From contig OX359266.1 of assembly GCA_947179155.2 (NCBI GenBank), forward strand, positions 15,399,098-15,463,097: 64,000 bases of DNA. The letters run 5' to 3'. The notes below the pieces were generated by a model. That model did no database searches. It was not told the origin of the DNA and worked only from the letters and a program-made list of their open reading frames with translations. Positions 22,969 to 33,805 of the stretch are shown in pieces. Position 1 is the first letter of the stretch. Each line of letters begins with the position of its first letter. This DNA comes from Hedera helix. Its lineage: Eukaryota; Streptophyta; Magnoliopsida; Apiales; Araliaceae. The position numbers and the translations under genes are program-made.

Positions 22969-24123
22969 ATGGCTCCTAAACGACAACGTGGGCAAACATC
23001 TCGCGCCACATATGACGTGCATCGTTTTGTTAGCGAAGAGGCGGAGAAGAAGTACTATGAGGTGATAGAAGGGAAAACAATTATCCCAAAGCGAGGCCTT
23101 CTTCCGAATAACAATGATGGACGCTTGTGCCAAATGATTACTGAGAAGCATTGGAACAATTTCACTGAACAACCTGAGCCGGCATGCATTTCAATTGTCA
23201 AGGAATTCTACGCCAATGCAAGGGAGAATGTTAATGTGGTGCGCATTCGTGGGGTGGATGTGCATTTTGGGGCTGAGCAGATTAACGACTTCTATCACAT
23301 TCCCCACATAGAGGAGATGGACCAATATACCTCCTACAAGACCGAGCACCTCAATCTAACCGACGTGCTTCGGGGCTTGTGTCAGCCGGATGCCGAATGG
23401 ACTCTAAAGGATGGGGCGCCCCGGTTATTTTCGCATCGATTCTTGAGCAGGATTGGCAAGGCTTGGTATTATTTCATATGTGCCAAATTGCTCCCTACCA
23501 CACACGTCAGCGATGTGATCATATCCCGGGCGGTGCTTTTATATTGCTTGGTCAACCGGATGAGCATCAACGTGGGCCGTGTTATTCTTGGCTCTATCAA
23601 ACACACTATCCACGGAGGTACTCCGGGTGGTTTGCCACATCCTTCTTTGATTTGTGGCCTGTGCCAATTTGCTGGAGTTGAATGGTCTGCGGATGAGCCT
23701 CTGCAGCGGCCCAAAATCCCGATCGAATCTCGGTTGATTCGTAGCTACAATCAGTGGGATGGGGCTCCAGCTAATCCGACTGGTGCCGGTTTTATATTTG
23801 AGGCTCAGTCTCCCGATACGGAGGAACTCTTTGCAGATGATCAGCAAGAGGAGGATGACGCCGCCAATCCGCCATCTCTAGCATCCATTGCGACGGAGGT
23901 ACAACGCTTGCGAAGGGATTCGCGCCGCCAATCTCGCCAAATTTCTTATGTCGCTCAGCAGGTTAACACTATGATGCAGTTCAATGCCAATTTCACTGCA
24001 ACCCTTGCTGAGATGTTCGAGAGGACGGGATTGAATTATGGGCCAAACCCTCTGCAGTTCCCGAGCCCACCAGTGATTCCTGACTACCCTCAGGATTCTC
24101 CTGACGAAGATGCAAATGCCTAA
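22969..24123 (+). CDS. ORF2 of Athila-1, plant-transposon-protein family, unknown role (384 aa)
   Basis: An uninterrupted ORF in the position where Athila and retroviruses carry env. The protein begins basic (MAPKRQRGQTSR), then a globular region of about 230 residues (IPKRGLL; EFYANARENV; GVDVHFGAEQINDFYHIP; LLPTTHVSDVI; GGLPHPSLICGLC), an acidic segment, a likely coiled coil (about 300-350) and an acidic C-terminus. I see no signal peptide or membrane segment, so it is not an obvious envelope protein. It resembles what databases call putative plant transposon protein domains (from memory, not checked). Athila-2 encodes a homologue with clear similarity, so the ORF is a fixed part of this family. 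The start is fixed by the first ATG and by the matching basic start in Athila-2. Confidence 0.88.
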   Translation: MAPKRQRGQTSRATYDVHRFVSEEAEKKYYEVIEGKTIIPKRGLLPNNNDGRLCQMITEKHWNNFTEQPEPACISIVKEFYANARENVNVVRIRGVDVHFGAEQINDFYHIPHIEEMDQYTSYKTEHLNLTDVLRGLCQPDAEWTLKDGAPRLFSHRFLSRIGKAWYYFICAKLLPTTHVSDVIISRAVLLYCLVNRMSINVGRVILGSIKHTIHGGTPGGLPHPSLICGLCQFAGVEWSADEPLQRPKIPIESRLIRSYNQWDGAPANPTGAGFIFEAQSPDTEELFADDQQEEDDAANPPSLASIATEVQRLRRDSRRQSRQISYVAQQVNTMMQFNANFTATLAEMFERTGLNYGPNPLQFPSPPVIPDYPQDSPDEDANA

Positions 24124-24590
24124 TTCAAATTCAGGGGAGTCCTCAGTTTTAAATTCTCTATCTTTCCAATGAGGGCATTGTCATGTTTAAGTTTGGGGGT
24201 TGTTTTTCTGTTTCTATTTGTTCTTGTCCTTATTTAGTGCCTGGGTAGTTTCATAGATGTTATGCTTATTAGTAGTTATTAAGTAGTTATCCAGACTTTT
24301 GTGTTGTGAATTTGAAGCCAATGATATGAAGTGTTTGACATACTGCCAGTTTAAATTTAAAAATTTAGCATGCGTAGTCTTTATTTCAACGATTGATTCA
24401 AGTTAACAATGCCATTGATCTTGCTTTATTTCATCTTGCACAATTATGATCCCTTTTGTTGATTAGTTTTTTATTAGAGAACTGGTTTAGTTAGCTGCTT
24501 GTGGGGTAAGCTTGAAATGTTCTAACTGCCCTTCTTAAACGCTAATTCTAGGCTTGTATATAAGTTTGGGGGGACCTCGGATGTTTGTAT

Positions 24591-24634
<44 letters not shown>

Positions 24635-25272
24635 AGAAGAAAAGAAAAAAATAATATTAAATAATTTTAATAATAAATTGCTTGACTGGTCGAGTTTTGT
24701 GGCCTTTGCTGCTCGAGTGATTAAATCCTTGGGGTGTTTTTCCACCTAGTGCCCTAAAGCCGACTGGTTTGGGAGTCACTGATCTAAAGCTCGATATGCG
24801 GGTAGCTCTGAATAGCCTAATAGAATTAGACATTGCACAGTCAAGCTTGTCAGTCAAGGTGAGACGGAGCGTAAAACGCACTCGCCTGTGCTTCTAAAAA
24901 TATGTTTATCTTTTCTTGTTTAAATCCGAGGTTCCTTGTCCTTATATAATTGTCTTGTTGGTTGTGCTTGTTGGGTTTGTCGGTATTTGAAAAATCGCCC
25001 ATGGCAGTTGCTTGTTAAGTTCATCTAATCTCTGACTAATTTATCATGGGGATTTGCACACACGCACGCAAAACGGATCATAGGCAGTCGTGAACTTGAA
25101 TATTTTGTTGAAATTTTAGACTTTGTTTTGCTTTATGATTTATCGTAGCTGTTGCAGTTATCCCTGAGGCTATGATTCCATTTCTTGTCTGGTTTAGTAT
25201 ATTTATTAGTTATTTAATTTTTGTTTTATTGTTTTGCTCGAGGACGAGCAAATGTTTAAGTTTGGGGGTATT
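24124..25272 (+). other. Non-coding region between ORF2 and 3' LTR of Athila-1
   Basis: No credible ORF. Contents: a polypurine-like word TTTAAGTTTGGGGG (24187-24200) just after ORF2, a 40-base A run followed by AAGAAG-rich sequence (24595-24650), a block conserved with Athila-2 (24695-24890) and the true polypurine tract. The block keeps ACTGGTTTGGGAGTCA and GGAGCGTAAAACGCACTCG. Confidence 0.75.
25239..25272 (+). promoter_or_regulatory. Polypurine tract region of Athila-1
   Basis: GCTCGAGGACGAGC can fold as a short hairpin. It is followed by AAATGTTTAAGTTTGGGGGTATT and the LTR start at 25273. The purine run GGGGG and its TTTAAGTTT context match the Athila-2 tract and the internal copies after ORF2 in both elements. 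Confidence 0.8.
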
Positions 25273-26515
25273 TGATGAGCGGGTTTTATACCTGCGAATT
25301 AGTACGTCTAACTTAATATTTTGTGAGTTTTTGAGAGTTGTTATTGCTTATATTTATGAATTTTTTGATCCCTAATGTCTCGTCGGTGTTTTGTAGGATT
25401 TTTGAGCTGAAAGGGCAAAATGGTAAATTTCACAAAAGACCACCGCCGCAGCGGTGGATTCTACCGCCGCGGCGGTCAGCCATGCTGATTTCTGACGAGT
25501 TTTTCCTACTTAAGTAAAACGTTGGCTAACCCTAGGGGGATCAGTTCTCACGCCTTAGAGCTTATTTTCTTCATTTCTTCCAGCCTTCAAAGCCACTTGG
25601 ATTGGTGTTAAGCTCAAGAACAAGAAGAATCATCAAGCTTGGATTGCTATATTGTGAAGGGAGTTTTAGTGTTTGAAACTTGTGTTCTAGGAAGTTTCAT
25701 CCATTCTAGTTATCTTCATTCTATGTATTTAAGCTTAATGAGTAACTTGTTAATGATTGTTGGTCATTTAGCTATGAACTAACTTCATTTCTAGGATCAC
25801 AATGGATCTCACTACTAGATTTTAATGAAATATCTCTCTTTTTGATGTGAATGGATTGCTAATGAATGTTTATCATGCTTTGCTCTTCATGTATGGATTA
25901 TGTACTTTGTATGTAATGTGTGGTTGTTTATGATGTTGAAAAATGGAGTAAATAACTAGATCTAAAGCATGATAGCACTTGTAGGTTGTTTTATCTTCGG
26001 ATGAGAGCCTTATTTGTATCTCGGATAGGAATATACCGGTGTACCTTGTGTACCCTTGTTGAGGAGTGTTTTTATTGCCATCTTGCTAAGTTAGGTCACA
26101 TAGGAATATAGTGAACTATTTATTTTGGTGTGAATCATTTTACTATCGAAAGAGGTTTATGGTTGCTTGTTTTCTCTGGTTATCATTCGAGCGGTCTTAG
26201 CATTGAAAAGAGAGGTGTGAGGGTTAAAGGAGGTAGTGAGTGAAGTTGTGATCTTAGCTTGTTTTAATCGAATCTTTGTTGCTACGTTTTTATTATTTTA
26301 GGTTATTGTGTTAACATAAACTCACCATCTTAATCTTAGTTTAAATCGGATTAGATTGCTTTAAGCTTGCCATGCAGATGTCGTTAGTATAACTCCTCGT
26401 GGGATCGACAATTTACTTACATTATATTACTTGTTGACCGCGTATACTTGCGCGTACATTCATTCAAACGAATCCGGAATCGCGCGCTTTTTATAGGTGC
26501 CGATTCCGCTCAACA
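25273..26515 (+). repeat. 3' LTR of Athila-1
   Basis: 1243 bp, equal in length to the 5' LTR with three differences seen by eye. Hairpin words are at 25440-25457 and 25463-25476. GTTAG follows at 26516-26520. Confidence 0.96.
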
Positions 26516-27464
26516 GTTAGTGATGCCTGAGTGGACGGTGCGGCTGAGGATAGCCCTGCTTCATGTGAAGGTGATTCGACAAACAGCTCATCGGTATCTG
26601 GTGACTGCGGCTCATCCATAGATGGAGGATTTAGAATAAGACCTACTCCTCGCGGATGTGCAGGGGCACCATCCCATTGCTTTAACTGTCTAATGATTCT
26701 TACATCAATAATAACCTTAGGTTGTTGCATCGGTTCATTCACAACCCAAGTTACATCAGCCCGTTTACATAATCCGCAAATGAGTGATAGGTGTGGCAAC
26801 CCACCAGATGACCCTCCTTCGATAGCATGTACGATAGATTCTTGAATCACTCGGCCTACATTGATAGTTTTTCCTTTCACCAAACAATATAATAAAATGG
26901 CGCGCTCTTTGATGATTTCACTAACATGTGTTGTGGGCATAAGTTTCGCACCCAAAAAGAAGTGTCATGCTTTCCCGAATCGACACAAATGACTCGATGA
27001 AAACAGCACCGACTCATCCCCGTTAAGCTTCCAGGTAGCACCGGGACGACACAATCGACAGATCACCTTATCCAAATTTAGCTTATTCTGCTTATATGTT
27101 GTGAACCCGTCCACTTCGGGCTCACTAGGTAGTCTATAGTACTCGTTGATTTCTGTTGCACTAAATGATACCTCTTTACCACGTACTTGCACCACATTAT
27201 CTGTAGCCTTAATCGCATTGGCATAAAATTCTTGCACTATAGACTCCACAACTGGTTTTGGTTGTGAAGCAAAAGCAGTCCAATCCCGCTCATTGATCAT
27301 ATCAAAAATTTCCCCCTACATTACACCTGGACTAATCCCCCTTTCCGGAATTATGATTTTGGTAGCCATCACCCCATGGAATCGGTCAGGCGTGACTTCA
27401 CTTACAAATTTCTTTGTGACATATGAGGACCGAGAACTCTCACCACGTTGTCTTTTTGGCCCCA
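26516..27464 (-). pseudogene. Athila-2 ORF2, N-terminal part
   Basis: The minus strand reads MGPKRQRGESSRSSYVTKKF, then IIIPERGL, a stop (TAG) near 27316, EFYANAIKATDNVVQVRGKE, EINEYYRLP, a second stop where Trp is expected (FGKA-stop-HFF, near 26964), LMPTTHVSEII and GGLPHLSLICGLC, then an acidic segment. It is cut at 26516 by Athila-1 and continues at 15189. It is homologous to 22969-24123 throughout. The second stop is a TGG to TGA change. The homology shows ORF2 was part of the common ancestor. Confidence 0.88.
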
Positions 27465-28460
27465 TGAGTCACTATCAAATTGCAAGGTGAATGCCCAGGC
27501 TAATTCTAGAAAATTGCAGTCAAATAAACACACTTTATTCTTTCAAGACTTTTCGCAAACACTTAGTGTGCACTTTTAAAATTATGAACCAAAGATTCTC
27601 CCCCAAATTTGGATTATGTCACCCACTGTGGGTTTATCTAGACGAGCAACCCAATAACAGATTCACATCCAATTGAAGAGTAAATTCAAACATAAGAAGA
27701 ACATATACTTTGCCCACTTGAGTTACAAAAGTTTTCCACATAAATACTTACAAATCCTTGAGTTAATGACCGAAATGAAGAATAGCTTGTGATAATTCAA
27801 ATACCTGGTGGTTAAAGATGGTGTTCATAACTTTAATGCAGTACCCAAGACTTGAATTGAAGTAGTTGAGTCATAGGTGGGCGAACAAACAAGTGGGTAG
27901 AATTTCTGGTGAGTCTTCGTTGGTTTTGGTAAGTCCTCTTTGGTTTCGGTAATGTGGAGGCTTTAATTTGGAGTGGGTTGGTTTGGAATGGGTTGGGTTG
28001 AACTTCTTTATTGCTTTTAGATTGTAGGATGAGAGGTTAGGAGTGATCTAGAGTTGGGATAAATGTCGGAATGCACAAAGAAGTCGATCCCTAGCAGAGC
28101 TCTTATTTCCCCAGCCTTGCACGTGCAACTACTATTTTGGGACAGCCTAGTCAAGCACCTAGGCGCTTGGTAGGCGCTTACTAGGCGCTCGACCAACGCC
28201 TACCAATCGCTTAGGCGCTCTTAGCTCATGCTCTCAACCTCCTTTGTTACATTAATTCCCTTCTTATGTATGCTACTTATACTTACTGTGAGACAAATAG
28301 TTAGTATTAACAACATATGAATTTTAGATATAATCTAACTACAAATTGCGAACTTTTAACATAATTAAACTCCACAAAATCTCAAAACTATAAAATTAAC
28401 ACTTTGGGTTGCCTCCTAAACAACGCTTGGTTTTAAGTCATCAGCCCGACTTTGTCCTTT
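27465..28460 (-). other. Spacer between gag-pol and ORF2 of Athila-2
   Basis: No coding sequence. Near 28403-28418 (minus) lies AGGAGGCAACCCAAA, the counterpart of the Athila-1 hairpin word. An acceptor-like TTTGTCTCACAG sits near 28287-28299 (minus). At 28153-28219 there is a cluster of GCGCCTA / TAGGCGC words, at the same place as the CCGCCGCAGCGG array of Athila-1 but with a different sequence. Confidence 0.65.
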
Positions 28461-31400
28461 TCAATCAGCGTTGGCGAAGATGATTGAGGTTTTCTGACAA
28501 TCAAAATCGCCACCCCAATAATGTTTCAACCTTTGGCCGTTCACTTTAAAAGTTTGCTTCGTAGCTAAATCCTCCAGTTCCACCGCTTCATGCGAAAATA
28601 CTTGAATGATCGAGAACAGACCTGACCACCTCGACTTCAATTTCCCTGGGAAGAGTTTCAAGCAGAAAATGAAGAGAAGAACTTATTACCCTGTCTCAAA
28701 ATTCCTCGGGATGATCTTCTTGTCGTTCCATTTTTGTACCTTCTCCTTATATAATTTAGAGCTTTCGTAAGCTTAGAGACGGAATTCATCAAGTTCGTTT
28801 AATTGCAGTACACCTTTCTCACCAGCTGATGATGCATCAAAATTAAGCTTCTGGATCTCCCAATACGCATTATGCTCAAGCTCAACTGGAAGGTGACATG
28901 CTTTTTCGTAGACAAGTTGAAACGGAGACATCCCGGTTGGATACCTCAGCCTGTTTGCTAGTTTGAGGATGGTAGGCAGTGGCAATCTTCTGAGTTACCC
29001 CATACTTAACCAAGAGTGTCTCAAATTGCTTATTGCAGAAATGCGTGCCCCCATCACTGATAATTGCCCTTGGTGTGCCAAACCGAGTAAATAAGTTCTT
29101 CCAAAGAAATCTCAAAACCACTTTTTCATCATTAGACGGTAGTGCTGCCGCTTCCACCCATTTGGATTCGTAATCAATCGCAACTAGGATGTATAAGTTG
29201 CTGAAAGAAGAGGGAAATGGCACCATGAAATCTATCCCCCATACATCAAAAATCTCGACTACAAGAATATTATTGAGGGCATTTCATGTCGTTTAGAGAT
29301 ATTGCCAACCCTTTAGCATCTATCTCACTATAGCACAAATGAACGAGCATCTTTAAAGAGTGAAGGCTAGTAAAATCCTGAATGAAGCACCTTGAATGCA
29401 GTGCTTTCTCCCCCATAGTGTCCTCTGTAATCCGAAGCATGGCAATGGTAAATGATGTTCTGAATTTCTTCCTCGGGTACACATCTTCTCTACAGTTGAT
29501 CAGCACATTGTTTAAACAATAGAGGTTCATCCCACATATAAAATTTCACATCGTGCAAGAACTTTTTTCGCTGCTGGCTTGACAAGTCCGGAGGTATCAC
29601 ACCACTTTCTAGGTAATTCACAAAAATCGCATACCATGGTGCCTCCGTTGTAATAGAAAATAGTTGTTCATCTGGGAATGACTCATTAATCACCAGACCG
29701 TTATCCTCTTTATGTTCCAAATTTTCTAACCGAGATAAGTGATCTGCCACCTAGTTTTTGGTCCCCTTCTTGTCCCGAATCTCCAAATCAAATTCTTGAA
29801 GTAAGAGTACCCATCTTATCAAACACGACTTTGCATCTTTCTTAGTGATCAAATATTTTATGGTTGAATGATCCGTGAATACCACCACTTTTATCCCGAT
29901 GAGGTATGCCCGAAATTTATCAAAAGCATACACCACTGCTAGAAGTTATTTTCTGTCGTTGTATAATTGAGTTGGGCATCCGATAGTGTCTTGCTTGTGT
30001 AATAAATAGCATGAAACATCTTATCTTTGCACTGACCCAAGACTGTCCCAATCGCGTAATCACTCGCGCCACATATCAGTTCAAAAGGTAGGTTCTAATC
30101 AGGGGCAATAATCACTAGAGCTATAACTAATTTCATTTTCAGTAACTCAAAATCTTCATGACAAGCCTTATCAAACTTGAACGATACATCCTTTTCCAAC
30201 ATATTGCATAACGGTTTTGTTATCTTCAAAAAATCCTTTATAAACCGTCGGTAGAAACTAGCATGCCCTAAAAAACTCCGAACTCCCTTAACTGAAGAAG
30301 GCGATGAAAGCTTCTCAATTGTCTCGATTTTTACTTTATCCCCTTTTCACTGACACTCTATTCCCCAGAATGATACCCTCTTGAACCATGAAATGACATT
30401 TTTCCCAATTCTAAATCAGATTTGTCTCAATGCAACGTTTAAGTGCCAGGATTAGGTTCTCCAAACAAAGATCAAAAGAATCTCCAAAAACTAAGAAATC
30501 ATCCATAAATACCTCGAGATTGTTTTCTACCATATCTGAGAAAATAGTCATCATGCACCTTTGAAAAGTGGCTAGTGCATTACATAATCCAAAAGACATC
30601 GGTCTGAATGCAAAAGTCCCATAGAGGTAGGTAAAAGTTATCTTTTCTTGGTCCTTGGGTGCAATAGCAATCTGATTATACCCTGAATACCCATCCAATA
30701 GATAGTAAAACTCATGGCCAGCCAATCTATCTAGCATTTGGTCAATAAACGGCAGCGAAAAATGGTCCTTACGAGTGGCCTAGCTCAGTTTTCTATAATC
30801 CATGCATACTCTCCACCCAGTAATTGTTCTTGTCGGAATCAATTCAGTATTTTCATTAGAAACAACCATCATTCCACCCTTCTTTAGGACTCACTGTACT
30901 ACACTCACCCAAGCACTATCTAAAATCGGATAAATGATCCCTGCGTCAAGCCACTTAATGATCTCATTTTTCACTACTTCCTTCATAACAGGGTTCAACC
31001 TTCGTTGATGCTCAATAATTAGTGTAGCCCCTTCTTCGAGTAAAATTTTGTGCATGCAAACAGTAGGAGTAATTCCCTTTATATCTACAAGAATCCATCC
31101 CAATGCAGATTTATATTCTCTAAGAACCCACAAAAGCTTACTCTTTTGCTCATCTGTAACAGTTGCATAAATAATCACTGGCAAGGTAGAGGACTCACCC
31201 AAATATGCATACCTAAGATGTTTAGGTAGCTGTTTAAGATCCAAAGTAGGTAGTTCCTCTAATGAAGTTTTAGCTCGAGCATTGGACTTTCCTGAGTAGT
31301 CAAGTGCTTCAAACTGCTATTTAAACTTAGTATACATTGGTGAAGAGTCCAGTAGTTGAACATACTCCATAGCTTCTGAACATTCTGAAATTTCTTCATT

Positions 31401-33682
31401 AACAATAGAAGTCTCAAGAGGATCACAAACACTATTACTTGCAAGCATATCATTAACTACTCCATCAACCAGATCAACTTTAAGGCATTCATCAACATCG
31501 CTGGGGAATTTCATTGCCTTAAACAAGTTAAAGGCTACCTCTTGGTCCTGCACCCGCATAGTCAGCTGTCATTTCTGAACATCAATTAGCGTTCTCCCCG
31601 TTGCAAGCAATGGTCGACCTAAAATGATTTGAATGTCTCGGTCCTCCTCATAGTCTGACACGATGAAATTTGTTGGAAATATGAATTTGTCGACCTTAAC
31701 CAATACATCTTCCACAATCCCCCGCGGATAAGTGAATGATCTATCTGCTAACTGAAGAGTTACACTTGTGGGGGTGGCTTCTTTCAATCCAAGCTGCTAA
31801 TAAATCGAGAAAGGCATAAGGTTGATACTTGCACCCAAATCACTCAAACATCAGTTGAAAAATTGGTTCCCGATTGTGCATGGTATAGTGAAGCTGCCCG
31901 GATCCTTAAGCTTCGGTAGAAGTTTGATTTGTAAGATGGCACTGCACTCCTCCGTTAAAGCTACAGTTTCAAACTCTTCTAACCTTCTTTTCTTTGACAA
32001 AATTTCCTTCATAAATTTGACGTAGCTGGGCATCTGTTCCAACGCATTTATAAATGGAATGTTAATTTATAGCTTCTTAAACACTTCCAAAAATTTCAAA
32101 AATTCCCTGTTCTATTTTCATTTTTGCAATCTCTATGGAAAAGGAACAGGCAGTACCAAGGAAACGTTTCTATCCACTTGAGCTTTCTCCTCTACCTGTG
32201 CATCTAACTTAGTCCCCTCTTTTCACCTTCTTTCTCGATGTCTTTTGGCAACCCCTCTTTAACCTCCTGTAATTCTTTCCCATTTCTAAGCATAACAGCT
32301 TTACAATGCTCTTTCCCTTCTCTTTTTGGATTCACCTCTGTGTCGCTCGGTAAATTCCTGTGAATACGGTTATTCATTGCATTCGCCAACTGTCCCATCT
32401 GATTCTCGAGGCTATGAATTGACACTGCTTGGCTTTTTATGTTCATGTCCATTTGATTCACAATTTTGTCCTGCGCACTCATCCTTGACTCAGTTTCAGC
32501 CAAGAATTTTGCAAATATTTCTTCCAAGTGTGACTGTTTCTCTGGTTGCTGAGGGGGTTGATTGTGAAATCCAGGGGGGTTGGATTGCGTTGGAGCATTC
32601 TGTGGATGGGTTTAATTATCTCTCCATGAAAAGTTTGGGTGGTTCCTCCACCCCGGATTATAACTGTTAGGGTTGCTAGTGTTCTGTTGTCGATTATAAT
32701 TCCCCAAATGCTACACTGACTCTGAACTAATGACGCATTAATCACTGGAATGACTTACAGCATATAGCTCACACACCATTGCTACATTCTGTACATCCTT
32801 TACACACATAACATCAATTTTTCTTGTCAAAGCCACAATATGAGATGTCACCTGAGCTGACAACGCTGTAACTGCATCCACCTCAATAATCCCGGCTACC
32901 CGTGGTTAGTTCATCCTTATAGTTAGTCACTAATAGTTGGTGGCTGCCATAGTCTCCAGCAATTTATATGCTTCATCAAAAATTTTAGCCATTAAAACTC
33001 CTCCTACTGCTGCGTCAATACTAATATGTGTGGCATTAACCAACCTATTGTAGAACGTCTGAACTAATAACCACTGTGGTTCCCCATGATGAGAAGTTCT
33101 GCGCATTAAATCTTTAAATCTCTCTCATACTTCATATAGGGACTCCGAGGCATGTTGAACAAAGCTAGTAATGTCATTCCGCATCTAGGCTGTTTTAGCT
33201 GGTGGAAAGAAGTTGGCAAGGAACTTCTGCGCTAAATCATTCCACGTTGTTGTTAAACCAGGGGGTAATGAGTGAAGCTAAGCCCTTGCCCTATCACGAA
33301 GTGGAAATGGAAATAGCCTCAGACTGATTGCATCTTCACTGACTCCATGAAACTTGAACGTATCACAAATCTCTAGAAACCTCACTAAGTGCTCACTCGG
33401 ATCATCATTCGGTAATCCCCCAAACGGAACTGAATTTTGAAGCATCTGGATTGCTCCTGGCTTAATTTTAAAATTTGTAGCAGTAATCGCGGGACTTTGA
33501 ATACTTGATTGTAGCTCAGTGATCTGAGGCATAGCAAAGTCTTTAAGCGATTTATTCTCCTCTTCTACCATCCTCGCTTGATGTTGTACTGTATCTTGAA
33601 CAATGTTTCGGATCTGACGGAACCTTTGTTCAGTATCGTCTTCGAATGGTACTGGTTCCAGTCCTTCCGAACGTGTTTGCAT
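28461..33682 (-). pseudogene. gag-pol of Athila-2, interrupted by stops and frameshifts
   Basis: Homologous to Athila-1 gag-pol along its length. Gag starts at 33682 (MQTRSEGLEPVPFEDD) and soon meets a TAG where Athila-1 has Trp (near 33277). Protease keeps DLGAS (near 31833), then IY-stop. RT spans about 31244-30411 with FMDDFLVFG. RNase H spans about 30400-29750 (TDHSTIKYL). Integrase spans about 29530-28461 with IISDGGTHFC and QAEVSNRD, followed by a C-terminal region ending FANAD-stop at 28461. Several breaks are TGG to TAG or CAG to TAG changes; others are small indels, for example at the integrase zinc finger (29270-29530). No functional product is expected. Confidence 0.92.
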
Positions 33683-33805
33683 ACAAGATCTCGGATACCT
33701 GAAAAGAAAGAAAAAAAGAAAAACTATTTAAACTAAGATTAATTTGATTGTAATTAGTTTTGGAACAATAATAATAACAAAGTCCCCAGCAAGGCACCAA
33801 AAACG
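33683..33805 (-). promoter_or_regulatory. Leader and decayed tRNA-Asp primer site of Athila-2
   Basis: On the minus strand the LTR end is followed by CGTTTTTGGTGCCTTGCTGGGGA; 33784-33800 matches the Athila-1 primer site except for transitions and one missing base. The leader ends in a pyrimidine run and CAG (33699-33701) 17 bases before the gag ATG. Confidence 0.75.

Larger units (their letters stand above)
15190..26515 (+). mobile_element. Athila-1: intact, young Athila-type Ty3/gypsy element
   Basis: A complete 11,326-bp element with exact GTTAG duplications (15185-15189 and 26516-26520), two 1243-bp LTRs (TGATGAGCGGG...CCGCTCAACA), an 18-base tRNA-Asp primer site, an uninterrupted gag-pol ORF, an uninterrupted ORF2 and a polypurine tract. 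By eye the LTRs differ at three positions: G/T in TTTAGTTTGG near 16039, A/G near 16165 and A/G near 16371. At 1.3e-8 substitutions per site per year, a rate often used for grass LTRs, that is about 0.1 million years. All enzyme motifs are present, so it is the best candidate here for a currently mobile element. It inserted into ORF2 of Athila-2. Confidence 0.95.

Noticed and set aside
24594..24652. A-rich tract as the tail of a SINE or processed pseudogene
   Set aside because: It lies inside the intact Athila-1 between ORF2 and 3' LTR, with no duplications or gene-like sequence next to it.
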